From Sabellastarte sp. h YS-2021 (lineage: Eukaryota; Annelida; Polychaeta; Sabellida; Sabellidae), in assembly GCA_964017235.1 (NCBI GenBank), contig OZ024928.1:89833566-89897565 (forward strand): a stretch of DNA of 64,000 nt. Direction: 5' to 3'. Position 1 is the first letter of the stretch, and the number at the start of each line of letters is the position of its first letter. The notes under the pieces were generated by a model. The model did no database searches, was not told the origin of the DNA, and saw only the letters and a list, made by a program, of their open reading frames with translations. Shown piece by piece: positions 1 to 11,299 of this stretch. A program made the position numbers and the translations under genes.

Positions 1-924
1 CTCTCTGATTCAAGTCCATACCGCGTCTTGAGTAGGGCCTCATTAGCCAGAGCTTGAGGGGGAAAGCATCATCTCCGATGATGAAATAGGTCACCTTTGG
101 TTCATCATCAAGGGATTCACTCTCTGGGAAGCGGATGCTGCCATCCTCTTTTTTGTACCTCAAATCAGAGTGCTTGAAAATCTGAGCATCAGAGCTTGAC
201 CCGGCTGCCCCCAAGTCCACCCACAGAAACTTGTAATCTCCATCCACCAGGGACAGGAGTACAATAGAGTGGAAGCCCTTGTAGTTGTGGTAGAGGCTGC
301 CACCCCGTCGTGGACATCTGATTGGAATGTGCTTTCCATCCAGGGCACCCAGGGCATGTGGGATGTTCCACCTCTGACGGAAAATGGACTCGACCTCCAA
401 CCAGTCTTCTGGGCTTGTGGGGCATGTCATCACCTCATCTCGATAGGCCCTGATGATAGCGTCGAAGACCTCAGGCACAAACTTATTGATGGTCGACCTT
501 GCCACCCTGAAAGCATCCTGCAGGGCTGGGTAGCTGTCTCCACTCGCCAGGTGTCTTAGGGTGACTGCCAACTTGAGTCCTGGACTCAGGGGCTCTCTCA
601 TCCAGGTCATCTCCCTCTGGATCTCAGGACCGAGTCTCTGCTGCAGCTCTTGAAAGAGCTCGAGTGGCATCCGGATGAAGTTTCGGTATGCCATAGGGTA
701 ATCTAACTCGAGCCTTGGCATCAGTCTGGTGTACTGACCCTCTTCTTCACGCCCTGCTGGGATAGCCATGGCCTGACGCAATATCTTCTGTGTCTTCGCT
801 GTCTTCCTTGCAGACCCCATCTCCTTCTCAGCCTGTCTATCATGGCTGTAATGATGACTAACTGTCTCTCCATTTGTAATATTAAGAGTTGAATTTGTAT
901 AAGATTTCTGTCCTGTCTGTTCAT
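1..924 (-). pseudogene. Harbinger (HARBI1-like, DDE_Tnp_4) transposase, one frameshift, truncated by window edge
   Basis: The protein would be the DDE nuclease that moves a PIF/Harbinger transposon. An ATG at 924-922 opens a frame with the arginine-rich N-terminus usual in animal Harbinger transposases (RRRWGLQGRQRRHRR, then VRPWLSQQG), ending at a stop at 721. The rest of the protein continues in another frame, open without a stop from about 769 to position 1 (256 codons). That frame shows the helical region (LSPGLKLAVTLRHLASGDSY), the first catalytic Asp in GALDGKHIPIRCP (329-343 region), SLYHNYKGFHSIVLLSLVDG, the second Asp in SSSDAQIF, and GDDAFPLKLWLMRPYSRR. The shift lies near 745 and is consistent with a one-base indel. 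The C-terminal catalytic Glu region is outside the window. Frameshift plus otherwise clean coding suggests recent inactivation, or an assembly error. Confidence 0.88.
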
Positions 925-1450
925 GTTTGCATCTAAATTCTATCTGGCTAGTGGCCTGACCCTTACCCTTTTTATAGACATTGGGATCCAGGTATCCAGT
1001 GGTCAGTAGCTCCCACCAGGACACCTTTAATGTTATCATAAAAATCCCTTATATCGATAAGCTGACACCCGCGAGACATCTGTGAGAAAAATAATGATCC
1101 GTAAACCCCATCCATGAGTCTCTGCAAGGTCCGTATACCCATCCGGGGTGTCCTTGAGATGTCCTGATGCATCCCTATGTTGTCCTGGTGTGTCCTGGGG
1201 TGCTTCCGCTGCACTGTGGGGGGTCACGGACGTGTATCCGAGGGTCATCCGCAAGCAACGAAACACATCCCTAACATCCTTGTTGCATCCTTATCATCTG
1301 TAGAGTGATCCGTGATGCGTTCGTAAATCACTCACTTTTTAAACATTCCCCCTCCCCAAACCCCATGATCCACAAGAGATCCTTGGCAGTTACCATATAT
1401 GGAACTGTGGCCTATATCCGTGGGGGATCCGTGCAAGTGTAACTGGCCCC
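1..1450 (-). mobile_element. PIF/Harbinger DNA transposon, right part; left end outside window
   Basis: The minus-strand transposase (1-924) is followed upstream by about 500 bp of non-coding subterminal sequence rich in short ATCC/GTCCT phrases. On the minus strand the element begins GGGGCCAGTTACACTTGCAC at 1450, immediately preceded by TAA (plus strand TTA, 1451-1453). A 3-bp TWA/TTA target site and GC-rich termini are typical of PIF/Harbinger elements. The partner terminus and any Myb-like second ORF lie beyond the left edge, so target-site duplication cannot be confirmed here. Confidence 0.8.
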
Positions 1451-1469
1451 TTAGAATAATTGGAAATAA

Positions 1470-2570
1470 AAAAGAAATATATGCAATTCTTAGAATGTTT
1501 CTTAGACTAAGTGTAATTCTAAGAAAAAAGTCTAAGAGTCTTTCAGAATACAGATCTTGGCATATATGAAGAGAAAGTTAGAAATTTTGTAAAATAATAT
1601 AAAGAGGCTGCATTTATGTACAGTAAACACAATGGACAACTTAATACTGGATGTCGATTTGCAATCAGTTGCTGCACTATAATCACCAAAGCAACTATTT
1701 TCCTTAAGTTAAGCATGCTATGTGCCAGTCTTAAATTTAAATCAAATTCTTAGAAACGTCTAAGAATAAGAGTTTTGTGAATAGTAAATTCTTATTCTTA
1801 GAAAAATTCTAAGAATAAAAACCATTCTTAGAAAAATTCTAAGAATAAGTGTGATTCTAAGAATAAGAATCTTTGTGAATGGGAAAATTCTTATTCTTAG
1901 AATTTTTCTAAGAAAGCAACAATTCTAAGAATAATTGTAAGACTCAGACTAATTCTAAGAATAAGAATCTTTGTGAATACAGTCTCTGGTCTGGTGGACA
2001 TAATGATAACATATCTCAGAAGACAATTTTGTGCTGGAAAATGTAATGAACAGATCTTTCTGGATTATTTTCTGTGGGTGGGAGCTAACCAAAGGAAAAA
2101 AAGTCATTTAATTTCAGAAAGAAAATCAGGGTCTGTATTCACAAAGATTCTTAGAATTTTTCTTAGAATTACACTTTAGTCTAAGAAAAATTCTATTCTA
2201 AGAATTTTCTTATTCTTAGAATAAAATCCTATTTACAAAACAATTCTTAGCTAAGAATAATTCTAAGAATAGAAGTAAAAGGAAATGTATGCAATTCTTA
2301 GAATTTTTCTTAGACTAAGTGTAATTCTAAGAAAAATTCTAAGAATACAGATCTTGACATATGTGAACAGAAAGTTAGAAATTTTAAATAGTATAAAGAG
2401 GCTACATTTCATTACAGTACACACAATAGACAACTTAATATGTAACACTCTGATTTGCAATCAGTTGCTGCACTATAACAACTATTTTTCTTAAGTTAAG
2501 CATGCTATGCGCCAGTCTTAGATTTAAATCAATTCTTAGAATATTCTAAGAATAAGAATCTTTGTGAATA
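1470..2570. repeat. TTCTTAGAA/TTCTAAGAA-rich repeat block with a duplicated ~280-bp unit
   Basis: The block is built from TTCTTAG and CTAAGAA words in both orientations, giving many overlapping short palindromes. A unit of about 280 bp at roughly 1470-1755 recurs at roughly 2280-2550 with small differences (shared landmarks: GCAATTCTTAGAAT, CAGATCTTG, TTGCAATCAGTTGCTGCACT, AAGTTAAGCATGCTATG). The phrase TCTTTGTGAATA occurs near 1870, 1970 and 2560, and its inverse TATTCACAAAGATTCTTAG near 2135, so an inverted-repeat element is likely nested here. No ORF of note. Confidence 0.75.
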
Positions 2571-2657
2571 GGAAAACTAATTTGACACCAATTACTGTAT
2601 GCTTGTGTCATACATCTTTAAATATTACTGAATTATTTTTCTGATGTTTATTTTCAG

Positions 2658-2771
2658 GTAAATTTCGAGGCTGCCTTATTATCAGAAGAGAGGTTGTTGA
2701 AAATTCGGAGAGAGACAAATTCTGTCTCCATCATACACCGTGCACCAAGAGACATCCCTTTGTGTATATAG
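2658..2771 (+). other. Candidate internal exon of unknown gene
   Basis: A 114-bp stretch is preceded by a good 3' splice site (TTTATTTTCAG ending at 2657) and followed by AG|GTACCA at 2772. Its first frame is open up to a TAG that spans the proposed donor, and reads VNFEAALLSEERLLKIRR followed by a Ser/Ile-rich segment. The composition looks protein-like, but I recognise no family, and no neighbouring exon with a matching phase was found. It lies between two repeat blocks and could be a chance reading. Confidence 0.2.
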
Positions 2772-2809
2772 GTACCATAAACGCCACTACGTCCATGTTT
2801 ACTCAGTCC

Positions 2810-2995
2810 TGAAAACTGTAGAGGTGGAAATTTTGAACATTTCAAATCTTCTGTGTGCATTGGCAGGTGAAACAAGGAAAATCTATAGTTTCACAAGTTC
2901 ACAGGCACAAGTGTATCAGTATGTACAGGAATGAGGCTTTTAACAAAATGCCTATAACCGTAGGGAATACCGTTTGAAATGTGACTGGGGTATCA
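2810..2995. repeat. Dispersed repeat related to the MITE at 24841-25072
   Basis: From CCTGAAAACTGTAGAGGTGG to GTGACTGGGGTAT the sequence parallels the MITE near 24.9 kb (shared GAACATTTCAAA, AACAAAATGCCTATAA and GACTGGGGTAT). The matching left terminal inverted repeat was not found, so this is a 5'-truncated or rearranged copy. Confidence 0.65.
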
Positions 2996-3009
2996 TAAAA
3001 GGTATATAA

Positions 3010-3545
3010 ATTATTACCAAGTAAGCTTACACAATGACAGGCAAATCTACATGTGTTTTATCATTTATCTTGGGTAGGCCATTATATATACGTTAATGAC
3101 CTAGAAAGTGTCTAATATTGAAAAATAATGGACTGTTTACGAGGTCCTAAAGGGACCGAGTCAACAGTGCATTATTTTCCAATATTGGACACTTACGAGG
3201 CTATTAGCCTGTTTTAATTGCACGTCTTCCTTAATTTATAATTTTAAGATGTTGTTTAACATCATTACTTTTCATTTCTATATTCCTGATGTGTATTTTT
3301 TCACTTTTTATGATTATTTTAGTTGAAATAAATTTAAAATGGTTTATTTGGAAATGTGCTAAAAATACTTCAAAAAATGGTCAAAATCACAAAGTGGCCA
3401 AGAGTGAAAGATATTGTACACTTTTAACAACAGAAAAACTTGCAGGTGTAATTTAATACCAAGTAAGCATCCACAATTACCGGCAGATATACATGTGTTT
3501 TATCATTTATCTTCGGTAGGTCATTATATTTACATTAATGTACAT
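3010..3545. repeat. Two copies of an ~85-bp direct repeat flanking a palindrome
   Basis: Sequence at about 3016-3097 (ACCAAGTAAGC... to TACGTTAATG) recurs at about 3459-3540 with scattered substitutions; both contain ACATGTGTTTTATCATTTATCTT. The palindrome at 3106-3194 lies between them. No coding potential. Confidence 0.7.
3106..3194. repeat. Near-perfect 89-bp palindrome (foldback/MITE-like)
   Basis: The left arm AAGTGTCTAATATTGAAAAA pairs with the right arm ending CCAATATTGGACACTT, with only a few mismatches. The arms continue inward (AATAATG-ACTGTT, then GGTCC/GGACC) and leave a loop of only a few bases. The shape fits a foldback element or minimal MITE. Confidence 0.8.
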
Positions 3546-4765
3546 TTGATAATGTAATATATGAGGGAAGATGTCATTTAAAAGAATACACAATAAACAT
3601 CATATTCAGTTTTAAATTGACACGACCAGAACAGATGTATAATGAACATTATGAGCCGACACAAAAGTAAGATAATTACGTTGATACTTAAGTAGGTATG
3701 ATTGTTGTAGTACAGTTAAAAGGCTTCTTATTTACCAGATTAATAAAAAAAATAATAAAGTGCAGAATTTAGTGTTTATTTTCTGACATTAAAGAAAACA
3801 ACTTTTATTTTGAGAAAGATATTTTTGTCCTAGTATGGCTTGATTTTTAGATGAGTTTTGATAATGTAGCATCAAAGCTCGGAAGAATGTAAAGATGTGT
3901 CAAGTTACTCAGGTATAATAGACTTTCTTTTGAAGATTTGCATGTTATTTCCCTGTTGGGGTAATTCATAGTAATAAAACCATTGTAAAATATACAATGA
4001 AAAGGTACGACTTCCCTTGGGGAAATTGGCAGATGCCTTTTAAATTAGCGCCAAATTTAATTAAACAATGTACAACCAGTTAGGATTATTGATACAAAAC
4101 TATGATTTTGTAAGCTGAATATTGATCGGTTGTTTTCATGTAGAAATTTACATTATCACTCTGGTAAAAAGCTATATTTATAAGCTTAAAGTTGGCATGT
4201 AAAGTATTTCGTCAGGTGTACTCGTGGCAATGTCTATTTTAATCAAATGAAATTCATGTTGCACTACATAAACCTAGCGCAAATAAACCAGTTTGTATTC
4301 TGGTGTATTGTGTACCCCATTTACAGTGGCAAGCAGTACTCCCCTCTGTTTAGCCATACCCTGGACCACTTGAAAAGATTATAAGCTAAGTACAAACCTA
4401 ATCATAAATGTACAGCTGGGCTCAGGGTTGTGTTGAAAGGGAATAACTTGTCACATTTTGTGATGCCTTGTGGGATGTGTGGAGTGGCGAGTACCTAGGT
4501 TTAATATAATTCTTGGCATATACTGCCTTATGGACCAAATATGAACAAAAGCATCTCAACAAGCTCCTGTCAGCTCCTGTCTGCTCACCGTAAAGGTGCA
4601 TGACCTGGAGGAGAAACCCCAAGAACCACTGGAGCCAGGTGGAGTAACTTTCTGAATCTGCGAGGTGTTTTGAATATCACGATCAGACTCTGATGACCTC
4701 TTACAGTTAGTCAGATCAAAGTATTTAAAAATATTGAGTTATGAATATATGAATATAAGGCAACA
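3546..4765. other. Unrecognised AT-rich DNA
   Basis: No gene, RNA or known repeat family was recognised. The longest open stretch (minus strand, 4422-4622) is short and has no protein-like features. Confidence 0.5.
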
Positions 4766-4975
4766 GTGGAGACCTAGACTTGCTCCAAGTCTTTGTATTT
4801 CTTGTTCCACCAAATCTGACACAGATGGAATCATTATGAATGTATCTGATGGGTGGCGATATTACTGTGTGGTGAAAAAAAGTCATTCAGTCCTAACATG
4901 ATACCTAATACAAAAGGACTTGAGGAAAGTCTAGTGGAGACCACACTTAATGGGACACATATACTTTTACTTTTA
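4766..4975. repeat. Dispersed repeat, second copy at 41577-41790
   Basis: The block starting GACTTGCTCCAAGTCTTTGT and containing AAATCTGACA, GGAATCATTATGAAT, GATGGGTGG, CATTCAGTCCT and AAAGGACTTGAG matches a block just downstream of the DIRS-type element in the same order and orientation. It is an interspersed repeat of unknown class. Confidence 0.7.
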
Positions 4976-6700
4976 AAGCTGTCAGAGTTTGCACTTCACT
5001 CACGCACAAACCACTTCATTTCCCTGTCCTAACTAGTTTATATTTTTGTGTTAGAAAACAGTCCCCAGTCCCGTGGTTGATCACCTGGGTGTATAAGTTA
5101 GCACTGCATTCATGTTTCCTCCTACAGACATCCTATTCACAAAGAGCATACTCAGCAGTGAGACTCTTGTCATCCTACAGGAGTTCTAAAACAGATTGAA
5201 AGAGACGCAAGTCAACCATCCCAGCATTATAAACTAACCTTTGTGTCTAAACATTTCTCACGGAAAAAGCATTCTGTAAGAAATGTGGAGTTTTTTAGTT
5301 TTGCACTGGATGGGGAGGACCACAAACCCAACGACATTTGGAGACTCATAGAAAATAAGAATTATTATGTATTTCAGCATTCCCAGCCCTAAATCCAGCA
5401 GACATCTATATGTTTATGCAAGCTTTATGGCCCTCTGAACCACATCTCTTTCCATTTTGGTGCAGCCAAGTTTCCATCTTTTATTTTAAACTATGAACTT
5501 GCCACAGTGTATATTTTGAGATTGCTTGTAACTGACAAAGAAACGACAGTGCCCAAGGATATATAGTATGGTTTACAAGTGTCACATTTCTTATATCTAG
5601 TTGCTCAAATGCATAAGATTTAAGGTATGGTGTTTACTTGCTCATATTTCTCACCTGAATTGAAAATCTATGAAAAAGATTCAGCAATAAACTTTATAAG
5701 TTTGCTTTCCATCCTGTTTTAGTGTCAAAAAGAGTCTGATAGCAGCCAACCTCGTTGTTTCAAATGCACAGGAAGAAACAAACAGACCATTTTAGTAAAG
5801 AATTTATGAACACCACATAAGTGTTTAAAACGTCCAACCTCCAAACTTCACGACTGTCTCTGGACATTTTACACTGGGATACAACACTGACTAAACCCCA
5901 TTAAATCCAATATCATAAAATGGATGGACCAGGCTATAAGTCTAAATTCCCCCCACCAGGTGAAAATGCTAGAAATTACACTTCCTGCGGGCCCAGACCA
6001 GCAACCAAGCATTGATATGTGTGTTCCAAGGAATGTCATCTTATATACCAATGGCCTGGGCAATCTTTTTATTTTAATTCGAATAACAATTTCAAAGAAG
6101 CTTTTAATAAACTTTTTCATATCATGTTACTCAGGAAGATGCAATACCAGATGGGTAACACCACAAATAATAATATCTGTAAGGAAAACAGTCATGATAA
6201 TTATCTTCAAGTTTATTCTGATCACAAGTGTCTTGCAACAATTTTCATCATCCAAGAAAAAAAAAATTGTAGAGTATATTGTGTATTAATTAACTGATAT
6301 ACCATTAAATATATGCATACTTCCCTGTAAATGCAAAGACAAATTGTAAAAATTAAGAAGTTGTTTAAATGACTGACATTCAAAGGCTGATTAAAAACCT
6401 TTAGCTCTAAAATACTGTATATTATTCATGATCTAAAAATGACACTAACTATAGAAAACTTTCAAATATAATTGGATGAGCAAAAAACAGGCTTGACTTG
6501 ATAATTTAGCATATGCCCCCAACTGACACTATACTTTATTGAATTAAAGGAGGACTGAGGCCAAACGCAGGCCAAAAGCCAAAGCCTAATTATAACAGTC
6601 TAAGTGTTGACAAATGCTTCATTAAAATAACTCTAAATATGTAATACTGACAAGAGGTGAAGATAATACTGGTGGCGTAAATTTGACTCTTATGGCCTGT
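4976..6700. other. Unrecognised DNA
   Basis: Nothing convincing was seen. A 121-codon ATG-initiated frame at 5924-6289 (plus strand) overlaps a minus-strand frame. Its second half is low-complexity Ile/Lys/Phe-rich sequence and it has no recognisable domain, so it was not called as a gene. Confidence 0.45.
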
Positions 6701-6715
6701 ACGCATAAAACCAAT

Positions 6716-7251
6716 GTAGAAATAAAGTCCGAGGTTTTGTGATTTATAACCCGTTATTCGCCGGAAATTTGTGAATTATCTGGGGTTATAAATCACAAAA
6801 CCTCGGACTTTATTTCTATTATAAAGACCGCATTTAGTATTTTTTATATCATAAGTGTAATAATTAATTATGGCTACATAACCTTTTTTGCATTGGACAC
6901 TATTTTTGCTGTTTTATTGTTGTGGCTGTTCCACCTTGCAAACATGCCTGGTGACACATAAACGACAATCACTAAATCTCTCAAACTTTATTTTACTATT
7001 TCAACACTTTAACTGTAATACGGACAATTTGCTTTCTAAAATTATTTTACACAAACTGTTACATTTAAAAAAAATTCTGATTCAATAATTATCTATTTTT
7101 CATGCCATAGTTTACCAGACGTTTCCGAGTGTAGGGTAGATATTCACTTAACGGAATGGCCAGAGAACAATTATACTCGGAGATAATTTCACGGGAACTA
7201 TCTGCGCACTGCAGGGATTTTCGCTGACTGCGCATTTCCGGTCTTTATAAT
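6716..7251. mobile_element. Compound inverted-repeat element, copy 1 (hairpin plus TIR body)
   Basis: The left part is a ~105-bp palindrome: TAGAAATAAAGTCCGAGG ... CCTCGGACTTTATTTCTA. It abuts a ~434-bp body (6818-7251) bounded by inverted repeats ATTATAAAGACCG and CGGTCTTTATAAT. The whole composite recurs at 10359-10885, which shows that hairpin and body travel together. No coding capacity; probably a nonautonomous DNA element. Confidence 0.8.
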
Positions 7252-7920
7252 AAGGCATAGTCAAATACTATAAGCTTAGATACATGCCCTGTTCAGACTG
7301 AAAAATAATGGAGAAATAACTTTCAAAATCTGATAAGGAATCAGGAATTTGTAGTACATTTAGCTGCAGTACACCATATCAAGTCCAGGTTTATATTTCT
7401 GAAACTGTGTAAAATACAAATATTGTACACACATCATTAGAATGGTACTTGTATAAAACTTCTGCCTGTTTTTTTATTGAAATCAATGGAGAATTGGAGG
7501 AGAAGCTTTTATATTCACTTGTGGTCTTGTATATATCATTGTCATTTTTGCATACTTGTCTTAAATACAGACTTTACTTGATATTGACATAACATGTTGG
7601 ATAATTAAAGCAAATATCTCTTATCAGACATATATGAAAAATCATTCTTGAAGATGAACACTATTTTATATGCGTGCTTAACAAGAGTGCTTACATTTTT
7701 CACCTTTACTAATGATTTTTTTTTTGTCGTAGATCAAAATCTCATTCAGTAAGTTTTCTTAGTGGTGCTTTCCTGGTATGGCCACTGATGCGTACAGGCC
7801 TTGAGCATCAGTATAAAAAACTTATCTATAAAGTTCATCTAACATTATATAAGTTGATTAATATCCCCGTAAAATCATTTGTGTGTATGTCTTTACCAAC
7901 AAACCACAAGTGGTCACATA
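7252..7920. other. 3' flank/UTR side of the minus-strand host gene
   Basis: This is AT-rich sequence downstream (minus sense) of the stop codon at 7921-7923. It presumably holds the 3' UTR, but no confident polyadenylation signal could be assigned. No other feature recognised. Confidence 0.4.
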
Positions 7921-8218
7921 TTAGATCCACCCATAAGACATGGGGTTTGACCAACGTTCATCTCTGATCCTTTTCTTTGTAATCCCCTCAGAAATCCATT
8001 CTGGGTTGATAAAGAAATGTCTACTGAAACCGCCAGCAGACAACCGGAAGTGTGTGTTGTAGTTCTCGTGTCTTCTCAAGGGATTTTCTATGATGTTCAA
8101 GTTCTGGTGGTTTATGCCTGATGTGGATTTACTCCCGATGACGTAAGAGGAAGGTTCTGGAAGTGGCCTTGTAGTGAGTGGAACAGTCTGAGAGTTGCTT
8201 TTCTCAATCGGCGGAAAC
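7921..8218 (-). CDS. Host gene exon 3 (terminal): 98 codons plus stop of a 142-aa protein
   Basis: On the minus strand, TTTATAG precedes the exon and the frame is open for 98 codons to TAA at 7923-7921. It encodes residues 44 (split Arg) to 142, from FPPIEKSNSQTVPL through YNTHFRLSAGGFSRHFF to ERWSNPMSYGWI at the C-terminus. It needs two carried-over bases, exactly what exon 2 supplies. The residues are Asn/Ser/Arg/Pro-rich with scattered aromatics. There is no signal peptide, membrane segment or domain I recognise. A short, domain-free, aromatic/Arg/Pro-rich protein could be an axonemal or microtubule-associated protein, but that is only an impression. The phase agreement across three exons makes a real gene likely; the function is unknown. 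Confidence 0.8.
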
Positions 8219-8512
8219 CTATAAATATAAATATTAATGCATGAAATTGGTTTTTGATTTTCTAATTATATATTGGAAATAGATATTTTGACAGATCTAT
8301 CCACACATTCTCATATGTTTTTTTCCCCCCTTTTTACAAAACAAGCCCTTAAAATATAAACTGTAAGGAGTTTTCAAATAAACTAAGAATTACTTGTCAA
8401 AACTGTACAGCTTGCACAAAATCTCAACTGCATAACATGTATATGTAAATTATTGTTTTGTATATATTTTGTTTTGTACAGCATTTGATTGCTACCCATT
8501 TAAAACGAAATT

Positions 8513-8800
8513 TTTCAAATTTGCAAGATATGTTTATCATTACAAAAGCTTGCCTGTGAATATTTTGGGGGTCATTTTCAAACAAACAAGATGACTGCGA
8601 CGGATATTTCTTTGATATTTAGCAAGCAGTTTTGTTACCCCCATAGAGCAAAAGGTATTATAGGTAGATTTCTCAAATTTACATGATATGTTCATCACTA
8701 CAAAAACTTGCCTGGAAATATTTTTGAACTCATTTTGATAACAAGATGGCTGCCACGGGCGTTTCTTTTAAGCTCATCAAGGAGTTTTACACATACTGAG
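8513..8800. repeat. Two degenerate tandem units (~155 bp)
   Basis: Units beginning TTCAAATTTGCAAGATATG and CTCAAATTTACATGATATG both continue with TTCATCACTACAAAAACTTGCCTG-like sequence, a stretch around TTTTGATAACAAGATGGCTGC, and a further shared tail. Non-coding. Confidence 0.65.
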
Positions 8801-9064
8801 GTTTTTTTCATCTATGGAAAGCTACATATCTTTTTTGTGTATATTTTTAATAGATGTGTATGTTCTCTATAGTCTACAGACATTTTACCTTGAAGTTTGT
8901 CCTGAAAGGTGAGTCCTTTGACCCCTAAAATGCCCAACCAAGGCCATTTTTTTGCAACTGAGTAAATCACATCTATCACACATGAATTAAAAAGTGGGGT
9001 GTTCAGCTGTGGATTTTTTTTGCTTAATAATTTTAGCCTAGTTTCTTATGCCCTACATAAATAG

Positions 9065-9600
9065 TTGTAAGAGATAGAGTAATTTGGGGACATTTTGGAT
9101 CCTCTGGGTACTAAGGACTACTCTAAGACCTCTGAAAAATTCAGACTATTCATATTTCTACTGCCATCATTAGAATTTGGACTTTTCTGAATATCCTCCG
9201 CCATCTTTAATTTTAGCAGAAATGGAAAATGTCTGGAAATCTGTAAGAGATAGGGTGATTTGGACCCCTAGGTAATAACCACGACACCCCAAAGACCTCT
9301 GAAAAATGTAGACTATTCATATTTTGGTGGAAATTGAAAATGTTGTTTATCTTAAAAACCATAAGAGATATTGTGATTTCAGGAAAATTTTAGAACCCCT
9401 AGGGTACTAAGGACTACTCCTTTAGGACCTCTGAAACTTTCATACTTTTTCCAAATTTTGGCCGCCAATGTCATTTATCTTGAAAAATATAAGAGATAGG
9501 GTGTTTGCAAGCAAATGTTGGCCCCATTGGGTAATAAGGACTACTCTTTCAATGTCTATAAATAACTTGGAAGTTTCTTAATTTCGGCTGGCATTTTGAA
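9065..9600. repeat. About four degenerate tandem units (~130-145 bp)
   Basis: The phrases TAAGAGATAGGGTGATTT, CCTAGGGTACTAAGGACTAC, GACCTCTGAAAA and AGACTATTCATATTTTGG recur in the same order at intervals of about 130-145 bp. Stops occur in all frames, so this is not a coding repeat. Confidence 0.65.
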
Positions 9601-9803
9601 ATATGCTGTTTCTCTTGAAAACCATGTTAGTTGTCCTTTTCTGGTGGGTACATCTTGCATCTGGCCACAGATGCTTTCATTGTGTAGTTTTCGATTGGGT
9701 TTAACATCACTTTCTGCACATTGTATAGCTTTTATGATGATGAATACTATTTGATCAAGATTCTACTGTGAATTACCAGGCATTTTTAAGAGAATACCAT
9801 CTT

Positions 9804-9876
9804 TCCCACATAGGGTTCGAACCTATGACTTCAGATGTGGGAGGTGAGTGTGTTACCATAACACCACTGAGCCGCC
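9804..9876 (-). repeat. tRNA-derived SINE head
   Basis: On the minus strand, GGCGGCTCAGTGGTGTTATGG resembles an A box and GGTTCGAACCC is a B box with a 5-bp T-stem (ATAGG/CCTAT), about 45 bp apart as in a tRNA. The acceptor arms do not pair, so this is a tRNA-derived SINE, not a functional tRNA. Confidence 0.7.
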
Positions 9877-9989
9877 TTTCTATATTGTATATTTATTTTG
9901 AAATATATGCAAATATGAACAATAAGTATATATGTGTAGGTCTTTAAAAAGCTGCAGACAACTGTTGTTGGTCATTTCTAATTAAAATA

Positions 9990-11050
9990 CTGTACATGAG
10001 ACATAAGTAGCAGTGTTCGCTCTTGAGCACGATTTCGCGAGTTTGTACACACGCTGGGGCGAGTTGTTGCAAAACCAACTCACCAAAGCGTCTGCGCTGT
10101 CGCTACCAGGTGAAACACTCAAAACTGACCAAAGAAATTCGTCTATTATCAGAAACGACGACATACATATTTCCTCATAGAAATGGGTGAGAAAGACATG
10201 AAAGTGAGTTTATTTTATACATCCAGCTAATAGTAATTCACACAAGAAATTCTCGCGATATTTCATTGCTTTTTGTAGAATATTTAACTCGTATTCTGCA
10301 TATACTGTCACTGGCGAAACAATTGAAACAACTACTGAACAAAGAAATTCGTCTATTGTAGAAATAAAGTCCGAGGTTTTGTGATTTATAACCCTAGATA
10401 ATTCACTAATTTCCAGCGAAATTTGTGAATTATCTAGGGTTATAAATCACAAAACTGAGGACTTTATTTCTATTATAAAGACCGCATTTAGTATTTTTTA
10501 TATCATAATAAATATGGCTACATAACCTTTTTTGTGTTGCACACTATTTTTGCTGTTTTATTGTTTTGGCTGTTCCACCTTGCAAACATGCATGGTGACA
10601 CATAAACGAGAATCACTAAATCTCTCAAACTTTATTTTACTATTTGAACACTTTAACTGTAATACATTCAATATGCTTTTTAATTATTTTACACAAACTG
10701 TTACATTCAAAAAAAAAAAGAATTCTGATTTAATAATTGTCTATTTTTCATGCCACGTTTCCCAGTGCAGGGTAAATAATCCCTTAACGGAATGGCCAGA
10801 GTACAATCATACGTGTATAATTTCACAGGAACAATGTGCGCACTGCAGGGATTTTCATTGTCTGCGCACTTCCGGTCTTTATAATATTTTATTTGATACA
10901 TCCAGTTAACAGTAATTCACGTGAGAATGCGGTTATCTCGCGAGATTTCAGTGCTTTTGGTCGAGTTTTTAACTGTCTTCTGCATGTAGTTTCACAGGCG
11001 AAACAGTCGAAACAACAACTGACCAAAGGAATTCGTCTATCTTCATGCAA
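9990..11050. repeat. Three copies of a CGAAACA...AAATTCGTCTAT block around compound element 2
   Basis: A block ending GACCAAAGAAATTCGTCTAT occurs at about 10080-10150, 10200-10358 and 10886-11045. The last two share TACATCCAG, AGTAATTCAC, TCTCGCGA and CTTCTGCAT. The compound element at 10359-10885 separates the second and third copies. Confidence 0.65.
10359..10885. mobile_element. Compound inverted-repeat element, copy 2
   Basis: This copy has the same composite as 6716-7251: a ~110-bp palindrome with arms TAGAAATAAAGTCCGAGG/CCTCGGACTTTATTTCTA (here ACTGAGGAC in one arm), then a ~414-bp body bounded by ATTATAAAGACCG (10472-10484) and CGGTCTTTATAAT (10873-10885). Differences from copy 1 are small indels and substitutions. 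No coding capacity. Confidence 0.8.
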
Positions 11051-11299
11051 ACAGGCATGATATAGAGTGTCTCACCGGAAATGTTTAATATTTCAAGCAT
11101 TAGTCAGTTAAAAGGTGAAGTAAACCTGGAATAAATATTTAAAAACATGAATTACATGTGTATAAACAAGAGATATTTTTATTTGAATTAATTTTGATTG
11201 TATAAAATATGCTATGTTATCACAGATCTAGCAGCTATGATTACAAACTTCACGGTAGCTATTCACGGTAGATATTTTGTTTTGTATCAACATTTGAAA

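Noticed and set aside
5924..6289. 121-codon ATG frame
   Set aside because: The second half is low-complexity Ile/Lys/Phe, it overlaps an opposing frame, and there is no family resemblance or splice context.
9804..9876. Functional tRNA gene
   Set aside because: The acceptor ends do not pair; only the promoter boxes and T-stem are tRNA-like.
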